Assembly: GCA_963803245.1 (NCBI GenBank)
Contig: CAWDLI010000017.1
Span: 186,001 to 250,000, forward strand
Origin: JACVRW01 sp963803245
GTDB taxonomy: Bacteria; Actinomycetota; Thermoleophilia; Solirubrobacterales; Thermoleophilaceae
Direction of reading: 5' to 3'
Length of the DNA: 64,000 nt
The notes under the pieces: generated by a model
The model's input: only the letters and a program-made list of their open reading frames with translations
What the model was told of the DNA's origin: nothing
Database searches by the model: none
Shown: in pieces, positions 8,493 through 16,173 of the stretch
How the letters are laid out: every line of letters starts with the position of its first letter
Position numbering within the stretch: the first letter of the stretch is position 1
Translations under genes and position numbers: made by a program

Positions 8493-9110
8493 CTATGGAG
8501 CGTGCGTCCGAAAATCGTTACGGGAACGAGCGCCGTGCCCGGTTCGTCGCGGGGCGAACACGTGGATCGGGTCGGGCTTGCCCTTCGCGGTGATCGTGCC
8601 GCGCGGCTCGAGGCCGGCGGCTGTGCGCTCGGCCAGGCAGCGAGTCGCCTGGGTCACGAGCAGCGACTCGCCGATCTCGCGGGTGGCCTTCTCCACGCGG
8701 GCGGCCACGTTCACGGGGTCGCCGATCACGCCGAGCTCCCACGTCGTGCCCGCGCCGATCGTGCCGGCGAGGACGAGACCGGAGTTGACGCCGATCCGGA
8801 TCCGGCAACGGCCGCCCAGGTCGTTCTCGACCGCGTCGAGGAGGTCGAGGCCGGCCTCGATCGCGCGGTCGGCATGGTCGGGCAGCGGCTCGGGGGCGCC
8901 GAAGACGCTCAGCACGCCGTCGCCGAGCAGCTTGTTCACGCGGCAGCCGTGCGCCTCCAGGATCGGGATCGTCACGGCGAACAGCTCGTTGAGAAGCTCG
9001 ACCGCCTCGCGGGCGGTGGCGCGGTGGGCGAAGTCCGTGAACCCCTCGACGTCGAGCAACAGCGCGGTGACCAGGGCGTCCCGCGGCTCCACGAACGCTT
9101 CCGTTCTCAC
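8493..9110 (-). CDS. class III adenylate cyclase, catalytic domain only
   Basis: 205 residues from GTG 9110, which forms GTGA with the upstream stop and has RBS GGAGGGCAG. Metal-binding Asp20 (LLLDVEGFTDFA) and Asp64 (NKLLGDGVL) are present. So are adenine-selecting Lys60 and Asp131, and the transition-state pair Asn134/Arg138 in IGDPVNVAARVEKAT. All key residues are intact, so ATP-to-cAMP activity is predicted. No sensor or membrane domain is fused. The two membrane proteins encoded immediately upstream in overlapping frames are likely to supply membrane sensing. A cNMP-binding protein is encoded at 57641-58045. Confidence 0.92.
   Translation of the reverse strand: MRTEAFVEPRDALVTALLLDVEGFTDFAHRATAREAVELLNELFAVTIPILEAHGCRVNKLLGDGVLSVFGAPEPLPDHADRAIEAGLDLLDAVENDLGGRCRIRIGVNSGLVLAGTIGAGTTWELGVIGDPVNVAARVEKATREIGESLLVTQATRCLAERTAAGLEPRGTITAKGKPDPIHVFAPRRTGHGARSRNDFRTHAP
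8505..8522. repeat. 18-bp motif, copy 1 (before the phosphatase-kinase gene)
   Basis: CGTCCGAAAATCGTTACG matches the copy at 11602-11619 in 17 of 18 positions. It lies in the last codons of the cyclase gene, 25 nt upstream of the phosphatase-kinase start. It may be an internal promoter element or a regulator site. Confidence 0.45.
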
Positions 9111-10288
9111 CTGCCCTCCGACGGACGCAGCCACAGCGAGACGTGGGCCGGCTGCAGCGTCTCGCTGACGACGGCGCTCAGCTCGCCGTTGAGCGTTCCG
9201 AGGTCCACCTGGTCGCGCAACCGCGCCGAGAACGCCTCGAGCGTCTGCTGTGCGTCGTAGCGGCGCCGGTAGAAGCGGCGATCCACCACCGCCTGAATCC
9301 GTTCCCGTGCGGGGCGGAACAATGCGGCCACCGCAAGCGTCGATCCCGCCACCGCTATCCCCGAGTCGCTGGTGAGGGCTCCGAGGACGAGCTGCAGGAG
9401 CAGCACGCTCGCCAGGTAGGCCGCGGCCAGCGTCACCGTCAGCGCCGTGTAGACGAGCGTCCGGTTGATCACCACGTCTATGTCGAAGAGGCGGTAGCGG
9501 AGGATCGCGATGCCGGTGGCGAGCGGGAGCATCATGACGCTGGTGAGAATCGCGACGTTCGAGACCGTTTCCCCCGCATAGTCGTAGCCGGCCGTGCTGC
9601 CGATCAGGACGGTGACCCCCGCCACTGCTCCGGCCCATACGAGCCACTTGATCTGCTGCCGCTGCAGCCCGCTCGAGCGCCGCAGCCTGAGCACCAGCGA
9701 CACCGGCGAGGCCGCCACCGCGAAGATGACCATCAGCGCGAAGAGGCCCGCCGCCAGCTCGACGACCGGGCCGTCCACCCCGAACGGGTTGTCCACGCCG
9801 GGAAAGTCCTCGAGTGGGCCCGGCTTCATGAGCTCCGCCGCGAGGAAGCCCGCGATCCCCAGGCCCGCGCACCAGACGACCCAGCGCCAGCGCGGTGAGA
9901 GCGGCCTGCCCGTGGGGAACAGGAGCAGGAGGAAGGTCGCGGGAATGATGACCCCCGGGATCCAGGAGGCGGTCTCGAAGCTCGCCGCCGCCTCGCCGAG
10001 CCAGGTCGCGCCCTTGCCGTCGAGCCAGTAGTTCGCGTACGCGTCGGACAGCGTCGCGAGGCCGCTGAGCACCGCGCACCCGCAGAAGATCCAGCCGATC
10101 GCGTTGCGCGGGTGGCGCGAGGTCACGAGAAAGCCCAGCACCGAGAAGACGACCAGGAACACGAGCGAGAAGAGGCGGCTGCTCGGGAGGCCGCTGCCGG
10201 CCAGGTACAGGACGACGCCGGTGGCGAACAACAGCGCCGCGACCGCGGCCAGGAGGAGGGCCAGGCGGCCGGCCGCGCGTCCGCTCAC
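9107..10288 (-). CDS. polytopic sensor-like membrane protein (second copy)
   Basis: 393 residues with about eight to ten hydrophobic segments, then a cytoplasmic tail ending in RRYDAQQTLEAFSARLRDQV and LQPAHVSLWLR. Such regions usually form the N-terminal part of actinobacterial histidine kinases or cyclases; here no catalytic domain follows. Motifs NAIGWIFC, LLLLFPTGRPLSPRW and LRYRLFDIDVVINR are shared with the paralogue upstream. GTG 10288 overlaps the upstream stop (GTGA), and the stop overlaps the cyclase start. I infer that it senses a membrane or extracellular cue for the cyclase or the phosphatase-kinase. Confidence 0.85.
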   Translation of the reverse strand: MSGRAAGRLALLLAAVAALLFATGVVLYLAGSGLPSSRLFSLVFLVVFSVLGFLVTSRHPRNAIGWIFCGCAVLSGLATLSDAYANYWLDGKGATWLGEAAASFETASWIPGVIIPATFLLLLFPTGRPLSPRWRWVVWCAGLGIAGFLAAELMKPGPLEDFPGVDNPFGVDGPVVELAAGLFALMVIFAVAASPVSLVLRLRRSSGLQRQQIKWLVWAGAVAGVTVLIGSTAGYDYAGETVSNVAILTSVMMLPLATGIAILRYRLFDIDVVINRTLVYTALTVTLAAAYLASVLLLQLVLGALTSDSGIAVAGSTLAVAALFRPARERIQAVVDRRFYRRRYDAQQTLEAFSARLRDQVDLGTLNGELSAVVSETLQPAHVSLWLRPSEGR

Positions 10289-11505
10289 CGCGGAGCCTCC
10301 CGCAGCCACAGCGACACGTGCGCCGGCTGCAGCGTGTCGCGCACCACGTCCCGCAGCTCGGTGTCGAGCGCGCCCAGCTCCACCTGATCGCGCAGGCTGG
10401 CCGAGAACGCCTCGAGCGTCCGCTGCGCGTCGTAGCGGCGGCGGAAGAAGCGGCGATCCACCAAGGCCTGGATCCGCGCCCGTGCCGGGCTGAACAGCGC
10501 CGCCACCGCCAGCGTCGATCCCGCCACGGCAAGCCCGTTGTCCGACGTCACCCCGCTGAGCGCCAGCTGGAGCAGCAGCACGCTCGCCAGGTAGGCAGCG
10601 GCCAGCGTGGCGGTGAGGACGCCGTAGACCAGCGCGCGGTTGATCACCACGTCGATGTCGTAGAGCCGGTAGCGGAGCATCGCGATCGCCACCGAGCCGG
10701 CCACCCAGAGCAGGGCCACGAGGAAGATCGCCCAGGAGGTGTCGTCGTCCACCTGGGCGTCGAACACGACGTTCGTCAGCCAGACGACCACGAGCAGCGC
10801 GGCGGCGGTGGCCACCCACTTGAGCTGTTCGCGCTCGATGCCGTGCGAGCGGCGGAAGCGAACGACCAGGCTCGCGGCGGACCCCACCGCGCCGAAGATC
10901 AGCAGCGGGAACCCGATCGCCCCGAGCACGTCCCTGTTCACGAAGGGGAGACCGAACGGATTGCTGACGCCGGGGTGCTCGTCGAGGGTCCCCTCGCCGA
11001 ACGCCAGGGCCACCACGAGGGCGACCAGCGCCGCGCCCGCCGCCCAGCCGACCTTGCGCCAGCGGCGCGTGGGCGGACTGCCGGTCGGGAACAACAGCGG
11101 GACGAACGTGAACAGCGGCACCATCGCGGGGATCCAGGTCCAGCTGGACAGCCAGATCGCGAAATGGGCCGAATCCGAGGAACCCGAGCCGTCGAGCACC
11201 TCATGCCAGTACCAGCGCTCGCCCAGGAGCCCGAGCCCCAGCAGCGCCGGCGTGGCGCACAGGAACCAGCCGACGGGGTTGCGGGGCTGACGCGACGCGA
11301 CCACGGCCCCGATCACCGCGAACGCGATCAGCACCACCAGCTCGACCAGGGCAAGTGGGATGCCGCCGCCGGGCACGCGGCCGTCGACGGCGGTGCCCGC
11401 GGAGTCGGGGTCCGCGATCGCAAGCGCCAGGCGGGCGGTCGCGAAGGTCGCCGAGAGCGCGCAGGCGGTCCAGGCGGCGAGTGCCGGCCGGAGCGTCAGG
11501 CGCAT
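10285..11505 (-). CDS. polytopic sensor-like membrane protein (first copy)
   Basis: 406 residues and the first gene of the operon. Its architecture matches the following gene: multiple membrane spans, NPVGWFLC, LLFPTGSPPTRRW, LRYRLYDIDVVINRALVY, then a cytoplasmic segment with RRYDAQRTLEAFSASLRDQV and ending LQPAHVSLWLREAPR. The two proteins clearly arose by tandem duplication and may form a heterodimer. No kinase or cyclase domain is attached. It diverges from the BTAD-ATPase regulator gene, with about 140 bp between them. Confidence 0.85.
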   Translation of the reverse strand: MRLTLRPALAAWTACALSATFATARLALAIADPDSAGTAVDGRVPGGGIPLALVELVVLIAFAVIGAVVASRQPRNPVGWFLCATPALLGLGLLGERWYWHEVLDGSGSSDSAHFAIWLSSWTWIPAMVPLFTFVPLLFPTGSPPTRRWRKVGWAAGAALVALVVALAFGEGTLDEHPGVSNPFGLPFVNRDVLGAIGFPLLIFGAVGSAASLVVRFRRSHGIEREQLKWVATAAALLVVVWLTNVVFDAQVDDDTSWAIFLVALLWVAGSVAIAMLRYRLYDIDVVINRALVYGVLTATLAAAYLASVLLLQLALSGVTSDNGLAVAGSTLAVAALFSPARARIQALVDRRFFRRRYDAQRTLEAFSASLRDQVELGALDTELRDVVRDTLQPAHVSLWLREAPR

Positions 11506-11601
11506 CGCAGCCCGTCGGTCATCCGCGGCCGATTCTCTTCGCCCGCGAGCCGGAAGTAAATGGACGAGGGGTCCTCACCGGTCGAGACCATCGCGCTCGT
11601 C

Positions 11602-11619
11602 CGTCCGAAAAGCGTTACG
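11602..11619. repeat. 18-bp motif, copy 2 (divergent intergenic region)
   Basis: CGTCCGAAAAGCGTTACG is almost identical to the copy at 8505-8522. It lies between the operon's first gene and the divergent BTAD-ATPase gene, 23 nt before the latter's GTG 11643. It is a candidate shared promoter or operator. Confidence 0.45.
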
Positions 11620-11648
11620 AGAGTCGCTGTGAAGAGATAATCGTGGCG

Positions 11649-14474
11649 ATGAGCCTGACCGTGTCCCTGCTCGGACCGCCTCGCATCGAGCGTGACGGCG
11701 CCCCGGTCTCGCTCGACACGCGCAAGGCGCTCGCTCTCCTCGCCTATCTGGCGCTGGCCGAGCGCAGCCACTCCCGCGACGCGCTCGCGGAACTGCTGTG
11801 GCCCGGCCGCGACAACGAGCACGCGCGCGGCGCGCTCCGGCGCACGCTCTCCACCCTCCGGAAGGCCCTCGGCGAGGAGCAGATCGAGTCCACCCGCGAG
11901 CGCATCGGCCTCGCCACCGCGGGCACGCTCGACATCGACGTCCGCCGCTTCCGGGGGCTGGCGCCGGAGGGGGCGACCGAGAGCCAGCTCGAAGCGGCGG
12001 TCGAGCTCTTCGGCGGGGAGCTGCTCGAGGGCTTCTCGCTGCGCGACAGCCCGGCGTTCGAGGACTGGCACCGCCTCGAGGCCGACGCGCTCGGCCGCGA
12101 GCTCGACGCCGCGCTCGAGCGGCTGGTGGACGCCCGCGCCGCCCGAGGGGACTTCGGGGGCGCGATCCGCTACGCCCAGCGTCGACTCGAGCTCGACCCG
12201 CTCCACGAGCCCGCCCACAGGCAGCTGATCCGGCTGATGGCCTGGAACGGCGATCGCGCGGCCGCGCTCACGCAGTACCGCGCCTGCGTGCGGGTGCTCA
12301 GCTCCGAGCTGGGAGTGGCGCCGCTCCCGGAGACCACCGACCTCTACCAGGGGATCAGCGAGGGAGGGCTCGAGCCCCCCGCGGTCGTCGCGGTGGAGCC
12401 GCCCGCGCGCCCGGGCACGCGATCTGCCGAGCTGCCGCTCGTGGGAAGGCAGGACGAGTGGCGGGCGCTCGGCGACGCTTACGAGCGCGTGGGACCCCAC
12501 GGGCACGCGATGGTCGTTGAGGGCGAGGCGGGGATCGGCAAGACGCGCCTGGCCGAGGCGTTCCTCAGCCACGCGCGCGAGCGCGGCGCGGTGACCCTCA
12601 CCAGCCGCTGCTACGAGGAGGAGTCCGGCCTGGCATACGCGCCCGTGGTGGAGGCGCTCCGTGGCCGGGTGCGCAGGGACGCGGAATGGGTGGCGAGCGT
12701 GCCCGCCCGCTCGCTCGCGGAGGCCGCGCGACTGCTGCCGGAGCTGGGCGAGCTGCGCGGGGATCTGGCCGAGCTGCCCGCGCTCGAAGGGCCCGGGGCG
12801 GAGGGCCGGTTCCTGGAAGGCCTGAGCGAGACGCTCTTGACGGCGGCGGGAGCCGGCCCGTCCCCCGGCATCCTCTTCCTCGACGACCTGCAGTGGGCCG
12901 ACGCCGGGACGCTCAGCCTCCTCGGCTACATCGTCCGCAGGCTCGCCGACCGGCCGCTCCTCCTGGTCCTCGCCTGGCGCCTGCCGCGCGAGCCCGGGCT
13001 GCGGCGGGTGATGGCGGAGGCGAGGCGGGCCTCGGCGGCCGAGACCACGCGGCTCGCTCGCTTGACGCCCGCGGAGGTCGGCGAGCTGGTGGAGGCCACG
13101 CAGCTCGAGCCGCTGGGCGGCGAGCTGGTCCGCCGCCTCTACGAAGAGACGGAGGGCGTGCCGTTCCTGCTCGTGGAGTACCTCGCCGCGCTCGAGGCCG
13201 CGCCGCCGGCGGAGTCCACCTCGTGGAGCCTCCCCGTGAGCGCGCGCGAGCTCATCCGCGCCCGGATCGAGCCGCTGACCGAACTGGCGCGCCAGGTACT
13301 CGCGTCGGCGTCCGTGCTCGGTCGCTCGTTCGGGCTCGACGCCGTCCGCGAGACCGGTGGACGGAGCGACGACGAGACCGTCACGGCGCTCGAGGAGCTG
13401 GTGAGTCACGGGCTCGTTCAGGAGGTGGACGTGCCGCCGCGGCAGCCGCCCGCCTACGACTTCGGCCACGAGAAGATCAGGACGCTTGTCTACGACGAGA
13501 CCAGCCTCGCGCGCCGCAGGCTGCTCCACAGGCGTGCGGCGGACTCGCTCTCGCGCCGCGGGCCGAGCCGTGCGGAGCAGGCGGCCATGGTGGCCCGTCA
13601 CCGGCGCCTGGCCGGGCAGGACCGCGCCGCCGCCCTCGAGTACGTGCGCGCCGCCGAGCGCGCCCGCTCGGTCTACGCGAACGCCGACGCCCTCGAGCAC
13701 TTCCAGGCGGCGCTCGCCCTGGACCACCCGGAGCCGGCCCCGCTCCACGCGGCGATCGGCGAGCTGCAGACCCTGATGGGCGACTACGGTGGCGCCCTCA
13801 CGAGCTACGAGGTCGCCATCGCGCGCGGCGGCGCTGAGCGGCGCGCGGAGCTCGAGCATCAGCTCGGGACCGTTCATCACCGGCGCGGCGAATGGGAGCT
13901 AGCCGAGGCTCACCTCGAGGCCGCGCTCGCGGCGGCCGCCGAGGACGATGACGCCACGCGCTCCCGGATCCTGGCCGACCTCAGCCTGACGGCCCACGAG
14001 CGCGGCGACGCGGACCTTGCCGGCGAGCGCGCCCGGCTGGCGGGCGAGCTGGCCGAGCGCCAGGGCGATGGCCGGCCGCTGGCCCGCGCACTCAACATCC
14101 TCGGCCTGCTGGCCCGTGCTCGCGGCGACACGGACGAGGCGAGGCGCCAGCTCGAGCGGAGCGCGGCGCTGGCGGAGGAGCTGGACGATCCCGGCGCCCG
14201 CGCCGCGGCCCTCAACAACCTCGCCCTGACGCTCCGGACCGAGGGCGAGCTGTCGCGCGCCATCGAGCTCACGCAGGCGGCGCTCGACCTGAGCGTGGCG
14301 GTCGGGGACCGCCATCGCGAGGCCGCGCTTCAGAACAACTTCGCCGATCTGCTGCAGGATGCGGGCCGCTCAGAGGAGGCGATGGAGCACCTGAAGCGGG
14401 CCGTCGTGATCTTCGCGGACATCGGGGAGGGCGGCGAGCCGCGACCCGAGATCTGGAAGCTGGTCGAGTGGTGA
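11649..14474 (+). CDS. BTAD/SARP-type ATPase regulator with TPR repeats
   Basis: 941 residues. About 1-95 is a winged helix of OmpR/SARP type (LLGPPRIERDGAPVSLDTRK), followed by a bacterial transcriptional activation domain to about 240. An AAA-16 ATPase begins near residue 260, with Walker A GEAGIGKTRLAEAF and Walker B ILFLDDLQWAD. The C-terminal 350 residues are TPR-like helical repeats. The family comprises ATP-dependent transcription activators of the AfsR type. ATG 11649 or GTG 11643 could be the start; GAAGAG lies just upstream. The gene is divergent from the cyclase/partner-switch operon, which is a plausible target. Confidence 0.9.
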   Translation: MSLTVSLLGPPRIERDGAPVSLDTRKALALLAYLALAERSHSRDALAELLWPGRDNEHARGALRRTLSTLRKALGEEQIESTRERIGLATAGTLDIDVRRFRGLAPEGATESQLEAAVELFGGELLEGFSLRDSPAFEDWHRLEADALGRELDAALERLVDARAARGDFGGAIRYAQRRLELDPLHEPAHRQLIRLMAWNGDRAAALTQYRACVRVLSSELGVAPLPETTDLYQGISEGGLEPPAVVAVEPPARPGTRSAELPLVGRQDEWRALGDAYERVGPHGHAMVVEGEAGIGKTRLAEAFLSHARERGAVTLTSRCYEEESGLAYAPVVEALRGRVRRDAEWVASVPARSLAEAARLLPELGELRGDLAELPALEGPGAEGRFLEGLSETLLTAAGAGPSPGILFLDDLQWADAGTLSLLGYIVRRLADRPLLLVLAWRLPREPGLRRVMAEARRASAAETTRLARLTPAEVGELVEATQLEPLGGELVRRLYEETEGVPFLLVEYLAALEAAPPAESTSWSLPVSARELIRARIEPLTELARQVLASASVLGRSFGLDAVRETGGRSDDETVTALEELVSHGLVQEVDVPPRQPPAYDFGHEKIRTLVYDETSLARRRLLHRRAADSLSRRGPSRAEQAAMVARHRRLAGQDRAAALEYVRAAERARSVYANADALEHFQAALALDHPEPAPLHAAIGELQTLMGDYGGALTSYEVAIARGGAERRAELEHQLGTVHHRRGEWELAEAHLEAALAAAAEDDDATRSRILADLSLTAHERGDADLAGERARLAGELAERQGDGRPLARALNILGLLARARGDTDEARRQLERSAALAEELDDPGARAAALNNLALTLRTEGELSRAIELTQAALDLSVAVGDRHREAALQNNFADLLQDAGRSEEAMEHLKRAVVIFADIGEGGEPRPEIWKLVEW

Positions 14475-14500
14475 GAGCCGCTCCCGGCGGCGCCCGCACG

Positions 14501-14528
14501 TAAAGCTTCGTCCTCGATACCCCGATAA
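14501..14528 (+). promoter_or_regulatory. sigma28/WhiG-type promoter before the diguanylate cyclase gene
   Basis: TAAA, then 16 nt, then CCCGATAA, matches the FliA/WhiG consensus (TAAA-N15/16-GCCGATAA) in 7 of 8 positions of the -10. The start codon follows 7 nt later, so the transcript would be leaderless. The HD-GYP gene at 43022 has the same layout. Confidence 0.7.
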
Positions 14529-14535
14529 ACACTGC

Positions 14536-16140
14536 ATGTGGCGGCTCGCCTCAAGCCACCGCGCGCGCGTGGTGCTCACCGCCGCGGCCCTCACCGTGGC
14601 CGTGCTCGGTGTGCGCATGACGTACGACGCCGCCGGGACCGGCGTCGGCTTTCTGTACGTGATCCCGATCGTCATGATCGCGATCGAGTTCGGCCGCACG
14701 GCCGGCCTGGTCTCGGGCGCGGGAGCCGTCGGCCTCTTCGCGATCTGGGCGCTCACCGAGTCTCCGGAGCAGGTCGACGCCGTGGGCTACCTCTCGCGCG
14801 CAACGGTGTTCCTGCTCGTCGGCTGGGTGACGGGACAGATGGCCGACCGCCTGAGGGCGGCCATGAAGCGGGCGGAGGCCGGCTCACGGCATTTCGAGGT
14901 GGCCCGCGACCTCCTCTGCACCGCGAACTTCGACGGCTACATGGTCCACATGAACGGGAGCTGGGAGCAGACCCTGGGCTGGACCGCGGAGGAGCTGATG
15001 GCGCGGCCCTTCCTCGACTTCGTCCACCCGGACGACCGCGAGCAGACCGAGCGCGAGGCCGCGCTGATCACCGAAGGCGAATTCACCGCGTCGTTCACGA
15101 ACCGGTACCAGACCAAGGACGGGGGCTGGCGCTGGATCGAGTGGGCCTCGAAGGCCGACATGGAGCAGTGCCTGATCTACGCGTCCGCCCGGGACGTGAC
15201 GGCCCGGCGCCTCGACGAGCGCGCCCGCGCCGAGGCCGAGGAGCGCTTCCGCCGCGCCTTCGAGGACTCGGCCGTGGGCATGGCCGTGGTGGGTATCGAC
15301 GGCGAGAAGGCGAACCTCATCATCCAGGCGAACGAGAGCCTGGCGGAGATCATCGGCGTGACGGTCGAGGAGCTCGTGGGCAAGCAGACCCTGCGCGACC
15401 TCGCCGATCCGGAGGACGTGGACCGCATCGCCGACGGCATGCGGGCGCTGAGTCAGGACGAGACGTCGCTCTTCCGCTGCGAGTTCCGCATCCGGCGCCC
15501 GGACGGCGGGCGGGTGTGGGTCGACCTCACCACCTCGCTCGTCCGGGACGAGGACGGCCGTCCCCTGTACCGGCTCTCGCAGGTGATCGACATCGACGTG
15601 CGCAAGCTGGCCGCCGAGCAGCTCCAGTACCTCGCGGACCACGACGCGCTGAGCGGTGTGTTCAACCGGCGGCGCTTCGAGCAGGAGCTGGAGCGCGAGC
15701 TCGGGCACGCCGCACGGCGTGGCGGGGACGGCGCGGTGCTCCTGCTGGACGTGGACCACTTCAAGGCGATCAACGACACGCTCGGCCATGCGGTGGGCGA
15801 CGCCGTGATCTCGCGCCTCGGCGAGACCTTCACCAGCCGGCTGCGGACGATGGACGTGGTCGCGCGGCTTGGCGGCGACGAGTTTGCGGTGCTCCTCCGG
15901 CGGGTCGCGCCTGAGGATGCGTTCCAGGTCGCAAGCGGCCTGCGCGAGCTGGCGTCCGAGCGGCTGGCCGACCTCTCCCTGGAGGGCGTGGACGCGGTAA
16001 CGGTCAGCGTCGGCGTGGCCACGTTCGGCAACGGGGACGAGGTCCCGACTCCCGACGATCTGCTCAGCCGGGCCGACCACGCGATGTACGACGCCAAGCG
16101 GGCGGGCGGCAACCGTGTGTCCAACGCCGTCCCGGCCTGA
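14536..16140 (+). CDS. membrane-bound diguanylate cyclase (PAS-PAS-GGDEF)
   Basis: 534 residues. The first 105 hold three or four membrane helices, then a helical linker. Two PAS domains cover about 117-230 and 235-355. The GGDEF domain runs from about 365 to 530. The active site is intact (RLGGDEFAVLL, residues 445-453) and the product-inhibition I-site RxxD is present five residues upstream (Arg437 to Asp440). It should make cyclic di-GMP from GTP in response to a PAS-sensed signal and be feedback-inhibited. Its promoter resembles that of the HD-GYP phosphodiesterase gene, suggesting co-regulation of synthesis and breakdown. Confidence 0.93.
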   Translation: MWRLASSHRARVVLTAAALTVAVLGVRMTYDAAGTGVGFLYVIPIVMIAIEFGRTAGLVSGAGAVGLFAIWALTESPEQVDAVGYLSRATVFLLVGWVTGQMADRLRAAMKRAEAGSRHFEVARDLLCTANFDGYMVHMNGSWEQTLGWTAEELMARPFLDFVHPDDREQTEREAALITEGEFTASFTNRYQTKDGGWRWIEWASKADMEQCLIYASARDVTARRLDERARAEAEERFRRAFEDSAVGMAVVGIDGEKANLIIQANESLAEIIGVTVEELVGKQTLRDLADPEDVDRIADGMRALSQDETSLFRCEFRIRRPDGGRVWVDLTTSLVRDEDGRPLYRLSQVIDIDVRKLAAEQLQYLADHDALSGVFNRRRFEQELERELGHAARRGGDGAVLLLDVDHFKAINDTLGHAVGDAVISRLGETFTSRLRTMDVVARLGGDEFAVLLRRVAPEDAFQVASGLRELASERLADLSLEGVDAVTVSVGVATFGNGDEVPTPDDLLSRADHAMYDAKRAGGNRVSNAVPA

Positions 16141-16161
16141 CGCGATAGCCGCGGCCTGACC

Positions 16162-16167
16162 TAGGGT
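16162..16167 (+). promoter_or_regulatory. -10 box of a leaderless gene (TAGGGT)
   Basis: TAGGGT is followed by exactly 6 nt and then GTG 16174, the geometry of transcription starting at the start codon. Confidence 0.5.
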
Positions 16168-16173
16168 TCGGGC

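Noticed and set aside
11496..13880. Very long open frames on the strand opposite to real genes (for example 11496-13880 minus, 17460-19895 minus, 22665-25430 plus, 6911-8593 plus)
   Set aside because: Products are Arg/Gly/Ala/His-rich without recognisable domains, and each lies antisense or out of frame to a gene with clear domains. They are typical shadows of very GC-rich coding DNA.
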